NCBI RefSeq assembly: GCF_037963835.1 | Contig: NZ_CP150145.1 | Coordinates: forward strand, 7,378,001-7,442,000 | Length of the DNA stretch: 64,000 nucleotides | Source of the DNA: Paenibacillus sp. FSL H8-0332 | GTDB taxonomy: Bacteria > Bacillota > Bacilli > Paenibacillales > Paenibacillaceae | Reading direction: 5' to 3' | Shown: positions 53,801-61,790 of the stretch, one piece after another | Layout of the letters: each line of letters begins with the position of its first letter | Numbering within the stretch: position 1 is the stretch's first letter | Translations under genes and position numbers: made by a program | Notes under the pieces: model-generated | Told to the model about the DNA's origin: nothing | The model's input: only the letters and a program-made list of their open reading frames with translations | The model's database searches: none

Positions 53801-53902
53801 ACTCCCAATACACAATATCAAGCGACGGTTGCTGGCCTACTAATGAAAGAGAGTGAACCTTTCTTCTTCACAGTGATAGACCGAACCAAAGAGGCCGAAT
53901 AA
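50837..53902 (+). CDS. SLH surface protein with beta-helix and Ig-like repeats
   Basis: The 1021-residue protein starts at a TTG (50837; GGGGAGTG 10 nt upstream). It opens with a signal peptide (cleavage near RSYADA) and three N-terminal SLH repeats (about residues 32-205, e.g. DIKGHWAESDIQQWLDQGLITGYPDHTFRPGAEVSR). A repeat-rich beta-solenoid region follows (about 215-415, NVRITASNVTLRNMHIRGDLVI-type coils). A Gly/Pro-rich linker (about 420-470) leads to a SwmB-like domain, a carboxypeptidase-regulatory-like domain (about 565-655), and four Ig-like repeats of about 85 residues, each opening with VVY-type strands (last at about 930-1015). It should be attached to the cell wall by its SLH part and extend outward. 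Confidence 0.88.
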   Translation: MAIHRLLRNTCFIVLLFVLLPFTRSYADAKQMADIKGHWAESDIQQWLDQGLITGYPDHTFRPGAEVSRGEFVTLVNRAFKYSDTKAISFKDLKPANFAYIEVQKATAQGYISGFSDNTFRPDKQITRQETAVIISRILGFDSTGATASVSVQDANLIPAWSKPAVGYLLDKGIMSKNSDETFQPQRNMTRAETVVVIKKALASSTMVYDQAGTFGEAAVSTVQHNVRITASNVTLRNMHIRGDLVIAKEVADGNAYLEQVQVDGVTRIEGGGSNSIHIRNSKLNTVSVNRLNHAVRIVAEGTSVVQDVQILSSAVIEEKDLTGDGFVNVTVLPDAQTSSSERTVVLAGDFKKVSVGGSLKEFNVRSGSVANLLIQENLVIPTLNFSKNVVIEKLEMKSKLKISGEGKVKGVVLSEGVPDPKLPKEQQPAAPASGGGGGGSSNPGPGGGSGGGTPDPGNGGGNGSTPVPALAVTGITAANGMVEVVFNRNLDSLPDAADFAVLEQVNRGEFHKVEVTLVTLLDNKTTVKLTIPSIAISEAEQLAVYSLSYKGGTPMLSEAITVPKANVTVTGRLFAQPYTENKPLPAYNLHIYLRGVKDTRATYTAIVGKGGEFAFDNVMPGTYVVLIPLSPYTYYTDEFTVKSGENLVLPDLTVIQKLPEAEVKPITYTDLPYISGSVKGLGVPFSVKIELENGEQLYTLTSKYDTFFDIDLYNYNPDLHLKANDKLFVTLYTDRGWTSQRFEVKVFERPQTKAPVVTSVVYDDTNRIRGTTEESSADITLTREDGTIIGIASSYGSMFDIYLGNSNSPLFHAGEKLKVYAQARDKRKSEPAYITVLAPTAVTAQPVVTKVVYEYDREIYGTSDGDSDIIVRRADGTILGLSKNFGPSSKNFWMYLNSQLVAGETLYVTAKGYEKLPSKPVEVVVASKPVTPTPTVVGVVYGDRTKLDVYVPGLSGESHFFLKTKDGNIIGEFFMFGEQASYWYSRLTPNTQYQATVAGLLMKESEPFFFTVIDRTKEAE

Positions 53903-53925
53903 TGAAGCAATTATATTAAAAAGTT

Positions 53926-53953
53926 AAAAAGACACCTGCGGGTGTCTTTTTTG
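53926..53953 (+). terminator. Rho-independent terminator, insertion point of the group II intron
   Basis: AAAAAGACACC-TGCG-GGTGTCTTTTTT is a near-perfect terminator. The intron begins about 8 nt after its T-run. Confidence 0.88.
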
Positions 53954-54492
53954 ATAGGCGTGCCCAGAGGCACGCATTATCTAGTTGGTGCAAGTCCAAC
54001 CAAGAGAGGGGCCAAGCCACTCTTGTAGCTAGGATGCTTGCGCATGGCGAAATCTGTGTGTAAAAGCGCATCGACAAAAGTACCGGTCAGAGACTGGGCG
54101 AGCAACAACCCAGGCCGTAACATCAAGTGAATCCTGCCGCGTCGTCAAAAAGGCCCTGCGAAGGGGAAGAGAGGAAGCCGAGTCCCGCTTTCATGGACGA
54201 AGGCCAAGGAAGCTGTACAGAACTTGGAACAACAGTGAAGAATCCTCCGGGGTATAGGGATCGGCATGGGTTGAAAGATAATGCAGTGAACTGGGGAGAC
54301 CCTCCCCCACACGGGGGTTTTTTTTTTTTTAGAAACCCGTAAATAGGCGCTCTATAAGTCCAAAAGACGAAATGAACCGTCTGTGGGAAGGGAGTCCGAG
54401 GGGCTCGTAGTACCGAAGAACCTAAGGACAACATAACCTTAGGGAGGGAAGGAGCCCTGCTTTGTTTACGCTTTTGGAGGAGGTACGAGTGA

Positions 54493-55785
54493 GTGAATGC
54501 CAACCGGCTAACGACACCCAAAGAAAAAGTTCAAGAACTCCAAGAAAAGCTAGGTCATGCGGCCAAGGAGAACAACAAGCGTAAATTCCATGCGCTGTAC
54601 GACAAAGTCTATCGCTGGGATGTGCTGAGTGAAGCCTGGAGACGAGTTAAGGCAAACAAGGGAGCGGCTGGAGTAGATGCCGTGACGCTCGCAGATATTG
54701 AAGCACAAGGAGAAATACGGTTCCTGAAGGACTGTGAGCGAGAATTGAAAGCAGGTAGCTACGATCCAGAGCCCGTACGGCGGCACTATATCCCAAAGAA
54801 AGACGGGAAACAAAGACCGCTGGGTATCCCGACGGTGCGCGACCGAGTCATACAGATGGCAACGAAACTCGTGATTGAACCGATCTTTGAAGCAGACTTC
54901 GAAGAAGTATCCTTCGGATTTCGCCCGAAGCGAAGTGCGAAAGGAGCGCTGGATCGAATCCGGAAAGCCTGCAACCGCAAAGGGAATTGGGTAGTCGACG
55001 TCGATATCCAAGGCTACTTCGACAACATTAACCAGGAGAAACTTATGAAATTGGTACAAATGCGTATCAATGACAGGCGAATCCTGAAATTAATACGGAA
55101 GTGGCTTCAAGCGGGTGTGATGGAAGAAGGAAACGTAAGGCGTTCCGATTTAGGCACACCGCAAGGTGGGGTGATTTCACCGCTACTGGCGAATATCTAT
55201 CTGAATTACTTTGACCGACTATGGGAGAAATACGGAAGGGGGTTGGGAGAACTGACAAGGTATGCAGACGACCTGGTGGTGGTCTGTAAAACCAAAAAGG
55301 ACGCCGAACATGCTTATGAGCTCATAAGCAGGATTATGGAACGTCTAGAGTTAACCTTACACCCGGTCAAAACTCGCATTGTAGGCCTGTGGACAGGAGA
55401 GGAAGGATTCGACTTCTTAGGAATGCACCACCGAAAAACGAAAGCAGAAACCTCTCAAGGGAAGGTGTACTATACCACCCAGCAGTGGCTAACGAAGAAG
55501 GCAGAGGAACGTATTCGAGGCGTGGTCAAAGATAGATTAGCACCGCCCGGCATGCGATCTAAATCGTTTGCGGAACACGTGAAATGGCTCAATCCGAAGA
55601 TACAAGGATGGAGAAATTATTACTACACGAACTACAGCCAAAAGAGATTAGCTAAGCTAGACTGGTATATTCTGCAGCGATTAACCCGGTGGTACGCGAA
55701 GAAGAGACAGCGCAGAAGATGGATGAGTTCACTATCTGAAGTCAAGTATATAGCCAACATGAATGGACTAAAAACGCTATTGTGA
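54493..55785 (+). CDS. ltrA: Group II intron-encoded reverse transcriptase/maturase
   Basis: The 430-residue protein has the RT core: RRHYIPKKDGKQRPLGIPTVRDRVIQ, SFGFRPKRSAKGAL, VDVDIQGYFDNI, GTPQGGVISPLLANIYLNYFD and the catalytic RYADDLVVVCK. The maturase X domain (FAEHVKWLNPKIQGWRNYYY, LDWYILQRLTRWYAKK) follows. There is no HNH endonuclease. The GTG start at 54493 follows GGAGGAGG by about 9 nt. It binds and splices the host intron and copies it into new sites. Confidence 0.93.
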   Translation: MNANRLTTPKEKVQELQEKLGHAAKENNKRKFHALYDKVYRWDVLSEAWRRVKANKGAAGVDAVTLADIEAQGEIRFLKDCERELKAGSYDPEPVRRHYIPKKDGKQRPLGIPTVRDRVIQMATKLVIEPIFEADFEEVSFGFRPKRSAKGALDRIRKACNRKGNWVVDVDIQGYFDNINQEKLMKLVQMRINDRRILKLIRKWLQAGVMEEGNVRRSDLGTPQGGVISPLLANIYLNYFDRLWEKYGRGLGELTRYADDLVVVCKTKKDAEHAYELISRIMERLELTLHPVKTRIVGLWTGEEGFDFLGMHHRKTKAETSQGKVYYTTQQWLTKKAEERIRGVVKDRLAPPGMRSKSFAEHVKWLNPKIQGWRNYYYTNYSQKRLAKLDWYILQRLTRWYAKKRQRRRWMSSLSEVKYIANMNGLKTLL

Positions 55786-55814
55786 TCTGCATGCTCATGA
55801 ATGACAAACATCGG

Positions 55815-55848
55815 AAAGCCGTATGAGGGAAAACCTCACGTACGGTTT
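55815..55848 (+). ncRNA. Group II intron domain V
   Basis: The 34-nt hairpin AAAGCCGTATGAGG-GAAA-ACCTCACGTACGGTTT has the AGC catalytic-triad position, the two-base bulge and a GNRA-type tetraloop typical of domain V. Confidence 0.88.
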
Positions 55849-55967
55849 GATGAGGAGGGGCTGGTTAATCCAGCCCTTTACTCTAGGACCGTTAACTCAG
55901 TGCAACTCAAGTCATATGTATACGATGTGTCCCTGCTAAGATTGGATGTGAAAGGAGGAGAACAACA

Positions 55968-56873
55968 ATGTACGAATGGAATGAGATGGTTCAGCGCATG
56001 ATTGACTGGGTGGAGGAGGATCTTGCGGCTTCGCCTACGCTGCTGGAGATGTCGAAGCATTTAGGGTATTCGCCGTATTACTGCACCCGGCAATTTCATG
56101 CGCTGACCGGGATGACGCTGCGGGATTATGTCTGGCAGCGCAGGATCGGCCGGGCGGCCTTGGAGCTTAGGGACACGGATACGCGCATTCTGGATGTTGC
56201 CGTCAAGTTCGGATTTTCCTCTCAGGAAGCGTTCACGCGGGCTTTTCTCAGAGCCTTCAAGCTCACTCCCCATGCTTACCGCAAAGCTCCACAGCCGATT
56301 TCTCTGGCCATTCGTGCCGAGGTGTTCTCTCCTTATCATTATCTGATCAGGGAGCGGGATAGAATGAGACAGGTACATTTGCAGGAAGCAGAAATCAAGC
56401 TAGAGTTCATACCGGCGCATAAGTTTATCGGCATCCGCGACATCGATTCTAGTAACTACGGCGGGTTCTGGGAGAATGGGCATGATTGCGATGAGGTCTC
56501 CGGAACTCTGGAGAGCATGTCGCATCATACGCTGCCCGGGCAACTGGGCCAGACGGCGGGCTGGTTCTATCAGGACGGGCGCAAAGGCTACCTGTATGGT
56601 ATCCTTGTCGCGGCTGATTACGACGGGGCGGTTCCGGAGGGCATGGAATGCTGGGATATCCCGGAATCGGAGTACCTGGTCTTTTTTCATCCGCCCTTTG
56701 ATTACTTACAGGATAATGGGCAGGTGATGCGTATTGTTGAGGAAGTTGCTTGGAATTATGATCCTGCGGTTATGGGCTATGTGTGGGATGAAGAGGAGAA
56801 GCAGGATTATCAGCGGCATTTTCCGGAGGGTTACGGGTATGCGGTGCTGCGGCCGGTCCGTAAATTAGACTAA
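55968..56873 (+). CDS. AraC-family regulator with GyrI-like effector domain
   Basis: The 301-residue protein has the AraC double HTH at the N-terminus (residues 8-105: LLEMSKHLGYSPYYCTRQFHALTGMTLRDYVWQRRIGRAALELRDTDTRILDVAVKFGFSSQEAFTRAFLRAFKLTPHAYR). A GyrI/Rob-type small-molecule domain follows (about 140-300, EFIPAHKFIGIRDI, EYLVFFHPPFDY, ...). AAAGGAGGAG precedes the ATG. The group II intron stands just upstream, so its transcription starts in the 80 bp after the intron. The ligand is unknown. Confidence 0.88.
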   Translation: MYEWNEMVQRMIDWVEEDLAASPTLLEMSKHLGYSPYYCTRQFHALTGMTLRDYVWQRRIGRAALELRDTDTRILDVAVKFGFSSQEAFTRAFLRAFKLTPHAYRKAPQPISLAIRAEVFSPYHYLIRERDRMRQVHLQEAEIKLEFIPAHKFIGIRDIDSSNYGGFWENGHDCDEVSGTLESMSHHTLPGQLGQTAGWFYQDGRKGYLYGILVAADYDGAVPEGMECWDIPESEYLVFFHPPFDYLQDNGQVMRIVEEVAWNYDPAVMGYVWDEEEKQDYQRHFPEGYGYAVLRPVRKLD

Positions 56874-56876
56874 CTT

Positions 56877-56934
56877 CAGACAGCAGGTTGGCTTAAGCAA
56901 AAGCATCCGGCGCTTCTGCTTAAGCTGCTGTCTG
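56877..56934. terminator. Bidirectional terminator hairpin
   Basis: CAGACAGCAG...CTTAAGCA and TGCTTAAG..GCTGTCTG form a long interrupted stem between two convergent genes. Confidence 0.65.
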
Positions 56935-56997
56935 TTGCACAAAAATTCTACGTCAGGCCAAACCTGGCACTAGAGCCGTTATACATCAAATACACTA

Positions 56998-58791
56998 TTA
57001 AGTTAGGCCCAGCACCACTTCAGCCAGAGTATCTCCCCTATGCTCCAGCGTAACGGCCATCGCCAGCAGCTCTGCCTGCTGCTCACGCTGCCGGGTCGTC
57101 CAGTAGGCTCTCGGGGCAACGCCGGTTGTTCGGAGTATGGCCGGATCGGACATCTCCTTATAGTATTTATCCAGCAAGGCAGCCATCTCCCCATAGATTG
57201 CTGACATCTCCGCCAAAGCGGCCTGTTGTTGCAGATCATGCACCAGTGGCAGAGAGTCACGTAAGTAGGCGGCGGCGCTGCGGCGGGCATCTGCCAGGGC
57301 CATCATGCAGAAGTGATTGATAGATAACCTGCGGCTGAAGGCTTCTTCGTCCGCTGCGGCATACCAAGGGTGGTCCAGCAGCCCCTCTCTCCATAGTTCC
57401 AGCGCCTTGTATCCTACAACATAAGAGCTATTGTTGGCTATAGCCTCAGCCTGCATAGATTCCAGCTTAACACGGAGCGATGCATACAGATTCTCAAGCG
57501 CAGACGGGGCCTCTGACTGATCGCCTAGGCGAATCAACCGGTAAGGCCATTGATCCACATGGAGATACCCTTGGCTTATCCTCATATGAGCCTGGAATTC
57601 AGCATCAGCTTCAAGCTCACTGAAGGTCTCATCGTCAAAATAACTGCGGCACAGCAGCACATCCCCCTCCGCCAGATATCCTGTAATGACTCCCCATTCC
57701 GGCGCTACCCTGAGGTTAATGGCAAGGGGCAGTCTGCCTTGGCGGATATCCTCCAGAATCGCCAGCTTCTCGGCTGTGCGCTGCTGCGGCTCCAACCGGT
57801 TGGCCCGGCGGGCACTTAGTCCATAAGCCTTGCAGGCGGGGATGGAGTAATCATAGACGACAAGGGCATCCGCAGCGCTGTAGTCCCATGCCGGTTCAAA
57901 AGCCACTCTCCAGCAGGCTCCCGAATAGCCCATCACCTGCTCGTAGGTGGTCACTACGCCTCTGGCGGTAAGGGCGAGCGTCATGGCCCCTGCCCAGGAG
58001 CAATCCTGACCCCGTCCGAAGCCCAGCTGCGGAATCCCTTCAATAATGCACTGATCCCGGGAGGAGCGGGTCTGATAGAGATGACTGCGTTCCCCGCTGT
58101 AATGAATCTGTTCGCCTTCCGCGCAGCTTACGGCATGAATGCCTTCAGTATTCAGGTAGACCAGCAGCAGGTAGTCTTGACCATCGCAGTCGATCAAGCT
58201 GGGAAACAGCTCATGTGTGGCGGTGAACTGAGTCCAGCGGAAATGCTCATAATGCTTCATTTTGTCCGCAACGCTGCGGTATGCCTGTTCATTCCCATAA
58301 TGGGCAGCAATAATCTGCAGCTCATCACTGGTTGAGACATACCCGTTCGAATGGATGTCTATTGTAAGCAGCTGGTCCTTCAGCACAAAGGTCGAATATA
58401 TGCCGTCAGGGGTCTCATAGGTAACAAGCAGCAGCTTCAGGCGGCTGTCGGTCCATGAGTGGGGGAAAAGGTGCTCCCCGGGGATTAAGCTTAAGCGGTC
58501 TGAGGCTACGAACTGGTTCACAAGCTGGGTAACATCCAGCTCCTGCTGTCCGTCCGTATAGATTGCAGAGAGCACCACAAGCTCCTGGGGCAGGAGAATG
58601 CTGTCAATCGAGTGATTCAATGCGGCGGACAGCAGGGGAAGGGTGGCTGTCTCCGGCAGAGACTTGCCGGTCTCCCATTTGGATACCGCCTGGGCGCTGA
58701 CATGGAGCAGTTCCGCTAATTGTTCCTGGGACAAGCCTTTCGTTTTGCGGAGGGTAGCAATCCGTTTACCAACTTTTTCGCTAACGATCAT
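56998..58791 (-). CDS. XRE regulator fused to a BtrH/C39-like papain-fold region
   Basis: The 597-residue protein starts with a Cro/C1 HTH (residues 8-63: GKRIATLRKTKGLSQEQLAELLHVSAQAVSKWETGKSLPETATL). A central papain-like segment follows (about 245-390) with GRGQDCSWAGAMTLAL (C264), MGYSGACWRVAFEP, and the strand pair EWGVITGY...LCRSYFD. A helical C-terminal region follows (about 430-590). In true C39/BtrH proteins a His stands before the W/G-V-I-T-G-Y strand; here Glu stands there, so catalysis is doubtful and the domain may bind a ligand. It is probably a one-component regulator. The promoter faces the tRNA gene. Confidence 0.7.
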   Translation of the reverse strand: MIVSEKVGKRIATLRKTKGLSQEQLAELLHVSAQAVSKWETGKSLPETATLPLLSAALNHSIDSILLPQELVVLSAIYTDGQQELDVTQLVNQFVASDRLSLIPGEHLFPHSWTDSRLKLLLVTYETPDGIYSTFVLKDQLLTIDIHSNGYVSTSDELQIIAAHYGNEQAYRSVADKMKHYEHFRWTQFTATHELFPSLIDCDGQDYLLLVYLNTEGIHAVSCAEGEQIHYSGERSHLYQTRSSRDQCIIEGIPQLGFGRGQDCSWAGAMTLALTARGVVTTYEQVMGYSGACWRVAFEPAWDYSAADALVVYDYSIPACKAYGLSARRANRLEPQQRTAEKLAILEDIRQGRLPLAINLRVAPEWGVITGYLAEGDVLLCRSYFDDETFSELEADAEFQAHMRISQGYLHVDQWPYRLIRLGDQSEAPSALENLYASLRVKLESMQAEAIANNSSYVVGYKALELWREGLLDHPWYAAADEEAFSRRLSINHFCMMALADARRSAAAYLRDSLPLVHDLQQQAALAEMSAIYGEMAALLDKYYKEMSDPAILRTTGVAPRAYWTTRQREQQAELLAMAVTLEHRGDTLAEVVLGLT

Positions 58792-58986
58792 ACGCAGTAC
58801 AACTCCTATAATGGATTCCGACGTCGTAAGTCAATTATAATCTCCACTCTCGAAATAACCCATATACTGGAGTAGGGCGCGCGGTATTAATAAATCAACC
58901 GTTAGTTGAGGCAAGCTGTGAAGCGCCAGCTAACCCCTTCCCAATGCAGCTATGTCCCTCCTTAACCATGATAAATAAAAAAAGAC

Positions 58987-59015
58987 TTGTTCTTTTGAAG
59001 AATTCATGATATATT
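58987..59015 (+). promoter_or_regulatory. Promoter of tRNA-Leu
   Basis: TTGTTC (58987-58992), 17-bp spacer, TATATT (59010-59015), about 30 bp before the tRNA 5' end. Confidence 0.6.
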
Positions 59016-59045
59016 ACTTCTTGCGTTGCATTGATTGTTTTCTTT

Positions 59046-59129
59046 GCGGTCATGGCGGAATTGGCAGACGCGCTGGCTTCAGGTGCCAGTGGTAGCAATA
59101 TCGTGGAGGTTCGAGTCCTCTTGACCGCA
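59046..59129 (+). tRNA. tRNA-Leu (anticodon CAG)
   Basis: The 84-nt gene has the acceptor stem GCGGTCA / TGACCGC, discriminator A, anticodon arm CTGGC-TTCAGGT-GCCAG with CAG, a variable arm of class II size, and the T arm GGAGG-TTCGAGT-CCTCT. The CCA end is not encoded. Confidence 0.95.
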
Positions 59130-59156
59130 TAATGGTTTTAACCGTAATGCAAGCGA

Positions 59157-59188
59157 AGGCCCTTCTTATATGAAGGGTCTTTTTTTTG
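59157..59188 (+). terminator. Rho-independent terminator after tRNA-Leu
   Basis: CCCTTC-TTATAT-GAAGGG with flanking complementarity and a run of eight T. Confidence 0.88.
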
Positions 59189-59205
59189 CTGAGAAAAGAA
59201 TATAG

Positions 59206-59276
59206 GCGAAAAACCGAACACAATGTGCTGGCGTGACGGTGAGCGGACCAGTGTATGCGAAAAACCGAACACAATG
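59206..59276. repeat. Two 20-bp direct repeats
   Basis: GCGAAAAACCGAACACAATG stands at 59206-59225 and again, identical, at 59257-59276. The spacing is 51 bp start to start. The stretch between (GTGCTGGCGTGACGG...) is not repeated elsewhere in the window. Confidence 0.7.
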
Positions 59277-59304
59277 GCCGTGTGCAGCCGCGAAGTAGAA
59301 CACT

Positions 59305-59373
59305 ATTCACCCGTTAGGGTGAATGTGTACTTAACAGCCCCCTTTCACCACAATCCCGTGGCAAAAGGGGGCT
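59305..59373. terminator. Two hairpins after the convergent oxidoreductase gene
   Basis: ATTCACCC-GTTA-GGGTGAAT (59305-59324) and AGCCCCCTTT / AAAGGGGGCT (59336-59345 and 59364-59373) are perfect stems. No T-run on the minus strand follows, so termination of the minus-strand gene is probable but unproven. Confidence 0.5.
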
Positions 59374-59436
59374 GCTGCATTAACATGCATGGCTCATCAC
59401 ATTTTTGCTGGTACACTGGGCGCCTACCTACTCTAC

Positions 59437-60723
59437 CTACCCCCGCCAGATGTCAGCGATCCGCACCGGCTGGCCGGTCTTCATGGAGCGGTTAGCAGCT
59501 ATACCCGTCATGATGGACATCGCGCCGTCCTTGTGCGAAGCTGCGCGATTGAAGCGGTCTTCCTGCTTTTTGTCAAAAATATCGCTCAGCAGCACCGGAT
59601 CACCGCCGCCGTGTCCACCGCTGCTGCTCTCGAACTCTACGCGGTAAGGCTCCTTGAAGTGCGGATAAATCATAATGCTGACGCCTTCCAGCGCGCCTTC
59701 GTTTTCTTTTTTGCCGCCGGAATTGACGTAGGACTGCTCGGTAATCCGCACCTCCATCCGGCCCTGTGTACCGTTGAACACGATGATGAAGCCCTCCCAC
59801 GGCATATATGCGTTAAGCGAATAGTTCATGACGGTCTTATTCTTGTATTTGACCATGACATTCATAGTGTCCTCGATGCTGATATTGTCCCCGAACACAC
59901 TCTGGTCGCGCTGGTACCCGTCCTCGTGCTCGGCATCCAGGTACATGCTCTTCAGGTGTTCGTTACGGTCCAGGTGTAGCGCGAACGGGTCGTTCTCGGC
60001 AGCCTTGCTGCCGTAGGCACGCTGATAGAACTCGGTGATGCCCCGTTTCTCTGCATTCTCTCTGCCGTAGAAGCGCAGGTCGCCCATTGCAAAGACCGTA
60101 TCCGGCTGCGACCCGAGCCAGAAGTTCATCAGGTCGAAGTGATGCGTCGATTTATGCACCAGCAGGCCGCCGCTGTTCCGCTTGTCGCGGTGCCATCTGC
60201 GGAAATAGTCCGCTCCATGCTGGGTATTCAGCAGCCATTCGAAGTTCACGGACAGAATTTCGCCCAGCACACCGTCCATAATGACTTCACGGATTTTCGT
60301 GTTATGCGGCGCGTAGCGGTAGTTGAAGGTTACCCGCAGATTCCGGCCGGTACGCTCAATGGCATCGAAGATGTCTTGGCATTTCTCCTCGTCAATGGTC
60401 ATCGGCTTCTCGGAAATGACATCACAGCCCAGCTCCATCGCGCGGATGATGTACTTGTGATGCGTCCGGTCAATCGTAGTCACCAGCACGAAGTCGGGCC
60501 GGGTCTCGGTGATCATCCGGTCGAAGTCTTCAGCCTTATACGTAGGAACCTCATGATAATCGTATTTGCCCGTAAGCATATGATTGGCGAAATTCATCCG
60601 CGTCTGATTGACATCGCAGAAGGCCACCAGCTCGGAGGTTTCGTTGTAAGCGGTAACAATAGCACCATAGAAAAATTCAGCCCGGCCGCCAGTGCCGACA
60701 AGTGCATATTTCTTTTTGGACAA
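59437..60723 (-). CDS. Gfo/Idh/MocA-family oxidoreductase
   Basis: The protein has 428 residues from the TTG at 60723, 8 nt after GGAG; a GTG at 60732 would add three residues but overlaps the ribosome site. It opens KKYALVGTGGRAEFFYG (Rossmann G-x-G-x-x-x). It has the family EKP motif (ISEKPMTIDEEKCQDI), then FNYRYAPHNTKIREVI and GGLLVHKSTHHFDLMNFWLG with the catalytic His region. It should use NAD(P) to oxidise or reduce a sugar or polyol. A divergent AraC regulator next to it probably controls it. Confidence 0.88.
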   Translation of the reverse strand: MSKKKYALVGTGGRAEFFYGAIVTAYNETSELVAFCDVNQTRMNFANHMLTGKYDYHEVPTYKAEDFDRMITETRPDFVLVTTIDRTHHKYIIRAMELGCDVISEKPMTIDEEKCQDIFDAIERTGRNLRVTFNYRYAPHNTKIREVIMDGVLGEILSVNFEWLLNTQHGADYFRRWHRDKRNSGGLLVHKSTHHFDLMNFWLGSQPDTVFAMGDLRFYGRENAEKRGITEFYQRAYGSKAAENDPFALHLDRNEHLKSMYLDAEHEDGYQRDQSVFGDNISIEDTMNVMVKYKNKTVMNYSLNAYMPWEGFIIVFNGTQGRMEVRITEQSYVNSGGKKENEGALEGVSIMIYPHFKEPYRVEFESSSGGHGGGDPVLLSDIFDKKQEDRFNRAASHKDGAMSIMTGIAANRSMKTGQPVRIADIWRG

Positions 60724-60843
60724 GGGGATCACTCCATTTACTTGGATTTGATTCTATTTTATAGTATAGAAAATGCAGAAAGTGAACGGTATTTAGTCTG
60801 TTTTGCTCAAAAGTGTGTATATCTTATCCTGGCAGGGGGCTTG

Positions 60844-61665
60844 GTGAAGGTGGAACCTATCTTTCAGATTGAGCAGCTGAGGCGCATCGGGCATTTCAAT
60901 ATGGACACCGACCATTTCCATGATTTCTACGAAATATATTATCTGCTGTCCGGGCAGCGGCACTATTATATCCGCAATGGAATGTACGCGCTGGAGGCCG
61001 GAGACCTCGTGTTTATTAACAAAAATCACCTTCACCGCACAACTGGTGGAAGCCATCTGCCACATGAGCGGGTACTGATCAGCTTCAATGATGCCTATCT
61101 GGAGCCGGTGGCACCCGGGGCAGATTGGATGAATGTGTTCGAAGGCGAGAGCTTCCTGCTGCGGCCCACGGCGCATGAACAAGGAGTCATTACAGATCTG
61201 CTTCAGGCGATGCAGGAGGAACAGAAGATGGGGCTGCGCTGGAGCACTGAATATACAAGGATGCTGCTGCTGCAACTGCTGATTACGCTGGAGCGGATAA
61301 GGAGGGCGAAGCCCGCCCTGGTCTCCCCGGAGCAGAGCGAGGGGCAGCGCCGGGTGTACAGCATTATCGAATATCTGGACAACCATTACAGCGAGCGGCT
61401 GAGTCTTGGGGGAGTTGCCGAGCGGTTCTTCATCAGCGCAACATATCTATGCCGGATTTTCAAGCAGACGACAGGCTTCACCATCATTGAATACCTGAAC
61501 TATGTCCGCATCCGTGAGGCGAAAGTACTGCTCACACAGACGAAGTGGCCGATCACCCGGGTGGCGGCGGAGACGGGATTTGAGAGCATTGCGCATTTCG
61601 GGCGGGTGTTCAAGGCCATTACAAGGCGTTCCCCTCTCCAGTACCGCAAGCAGCACAGGGGATGA
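60844..61665 (+). CDS. AraC-family regulator with cupin sensor domain
   Basis: The protein has 273 residues from the GTG at 60844 (AGGGGG upstream; TTG 60841 and GTG 60850 are alternatives). The N-terminal cupin domain (about residues 5-85) contains NMDTDHFHDFYEIYYLLSGQRHYYIRNGMYALEAGDLVFINKNHLHRT. The C-terminal double HTH (about 170-270) contains RLSLGGVAERFFISATYLCRIFKQTTGFTIIEYLNYVRIREAKVLL and ITRVAAETGFESIAHFGRVFKAITRRSPLQYR. It probably senses a sugar and controls the divergent oxidoreductase. The frame stays open far upstream but that part is antisense to the neighbour and is not used. Confidence 0.88.
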   Translation: MKVEPIFQIEQLRRIGHFNMDTDHFHDFYEIYYLLSGQRHYYIRNGMYALEAGDLVFINKNHLHRTTGGSHLPHERVLISFNDAYLEPVAPGADWMNVFEGESFLLRPTAHEQGVITDLLQAMQEEQKMGLRWSTEYTRMLLLQLLITLERIRRAKPALVSPEQSEGQRRVYSIIEYLDNHYSERLSLGGVAERFFISATYLCRIFKQTTGFTIIEYLNYVRIREAKVLLTQTKWPITRVAAETGFESIAHFGRVFKAITRRSPLQYRKQHRG

Positions 61666-61790
61666 CGATTACGGCTCCCATTCGCTGTTTTATTCGACAA
61701 TAATGGTGGAGATGTTACATATTTTTCTATCTTTGACGCCGGAGTTGTCTTATAATAGTGAAGGTTTAAATACAAATATTGGGGTGTGTT

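Larger units (their letters stand above)
53960..55885 (+). mobile_element. Group II intron with reverse-transcriptase gene
   Basis: It begins GTGCCCAGAGGCAC and continues with the domain I pattern TTGGTGCAAGTCCAA. It encodes a maturase/reverse transcriptase and ends with domain V (55815-55848) and a domain VI hairpin (about 55849-55880, GGGGCTGG-TTAAT-CCAGCCC). The borders are estimated from these structures. It stands directly behind a terminator hairpin, the site preferred by class C introns. The encoded protein has no endonuclease domain, also as in class C. A 13-T run preceded by CCCCC-ACAC-GGGGG lies at 54304-54330. Confidence 0.85.

Noticed and set aside
59206..59276. CRISPR array
   Set aside because: Only two repeats, no third copy at the same spacing, and no cas genes in the window.
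60139..60843. Upstream extension of the AraC/cupin gene
   Set aside because: That part is antisense to the Gfo/Idh/MocA gene. The recognisable domains start at 60844, after a ribosome site.
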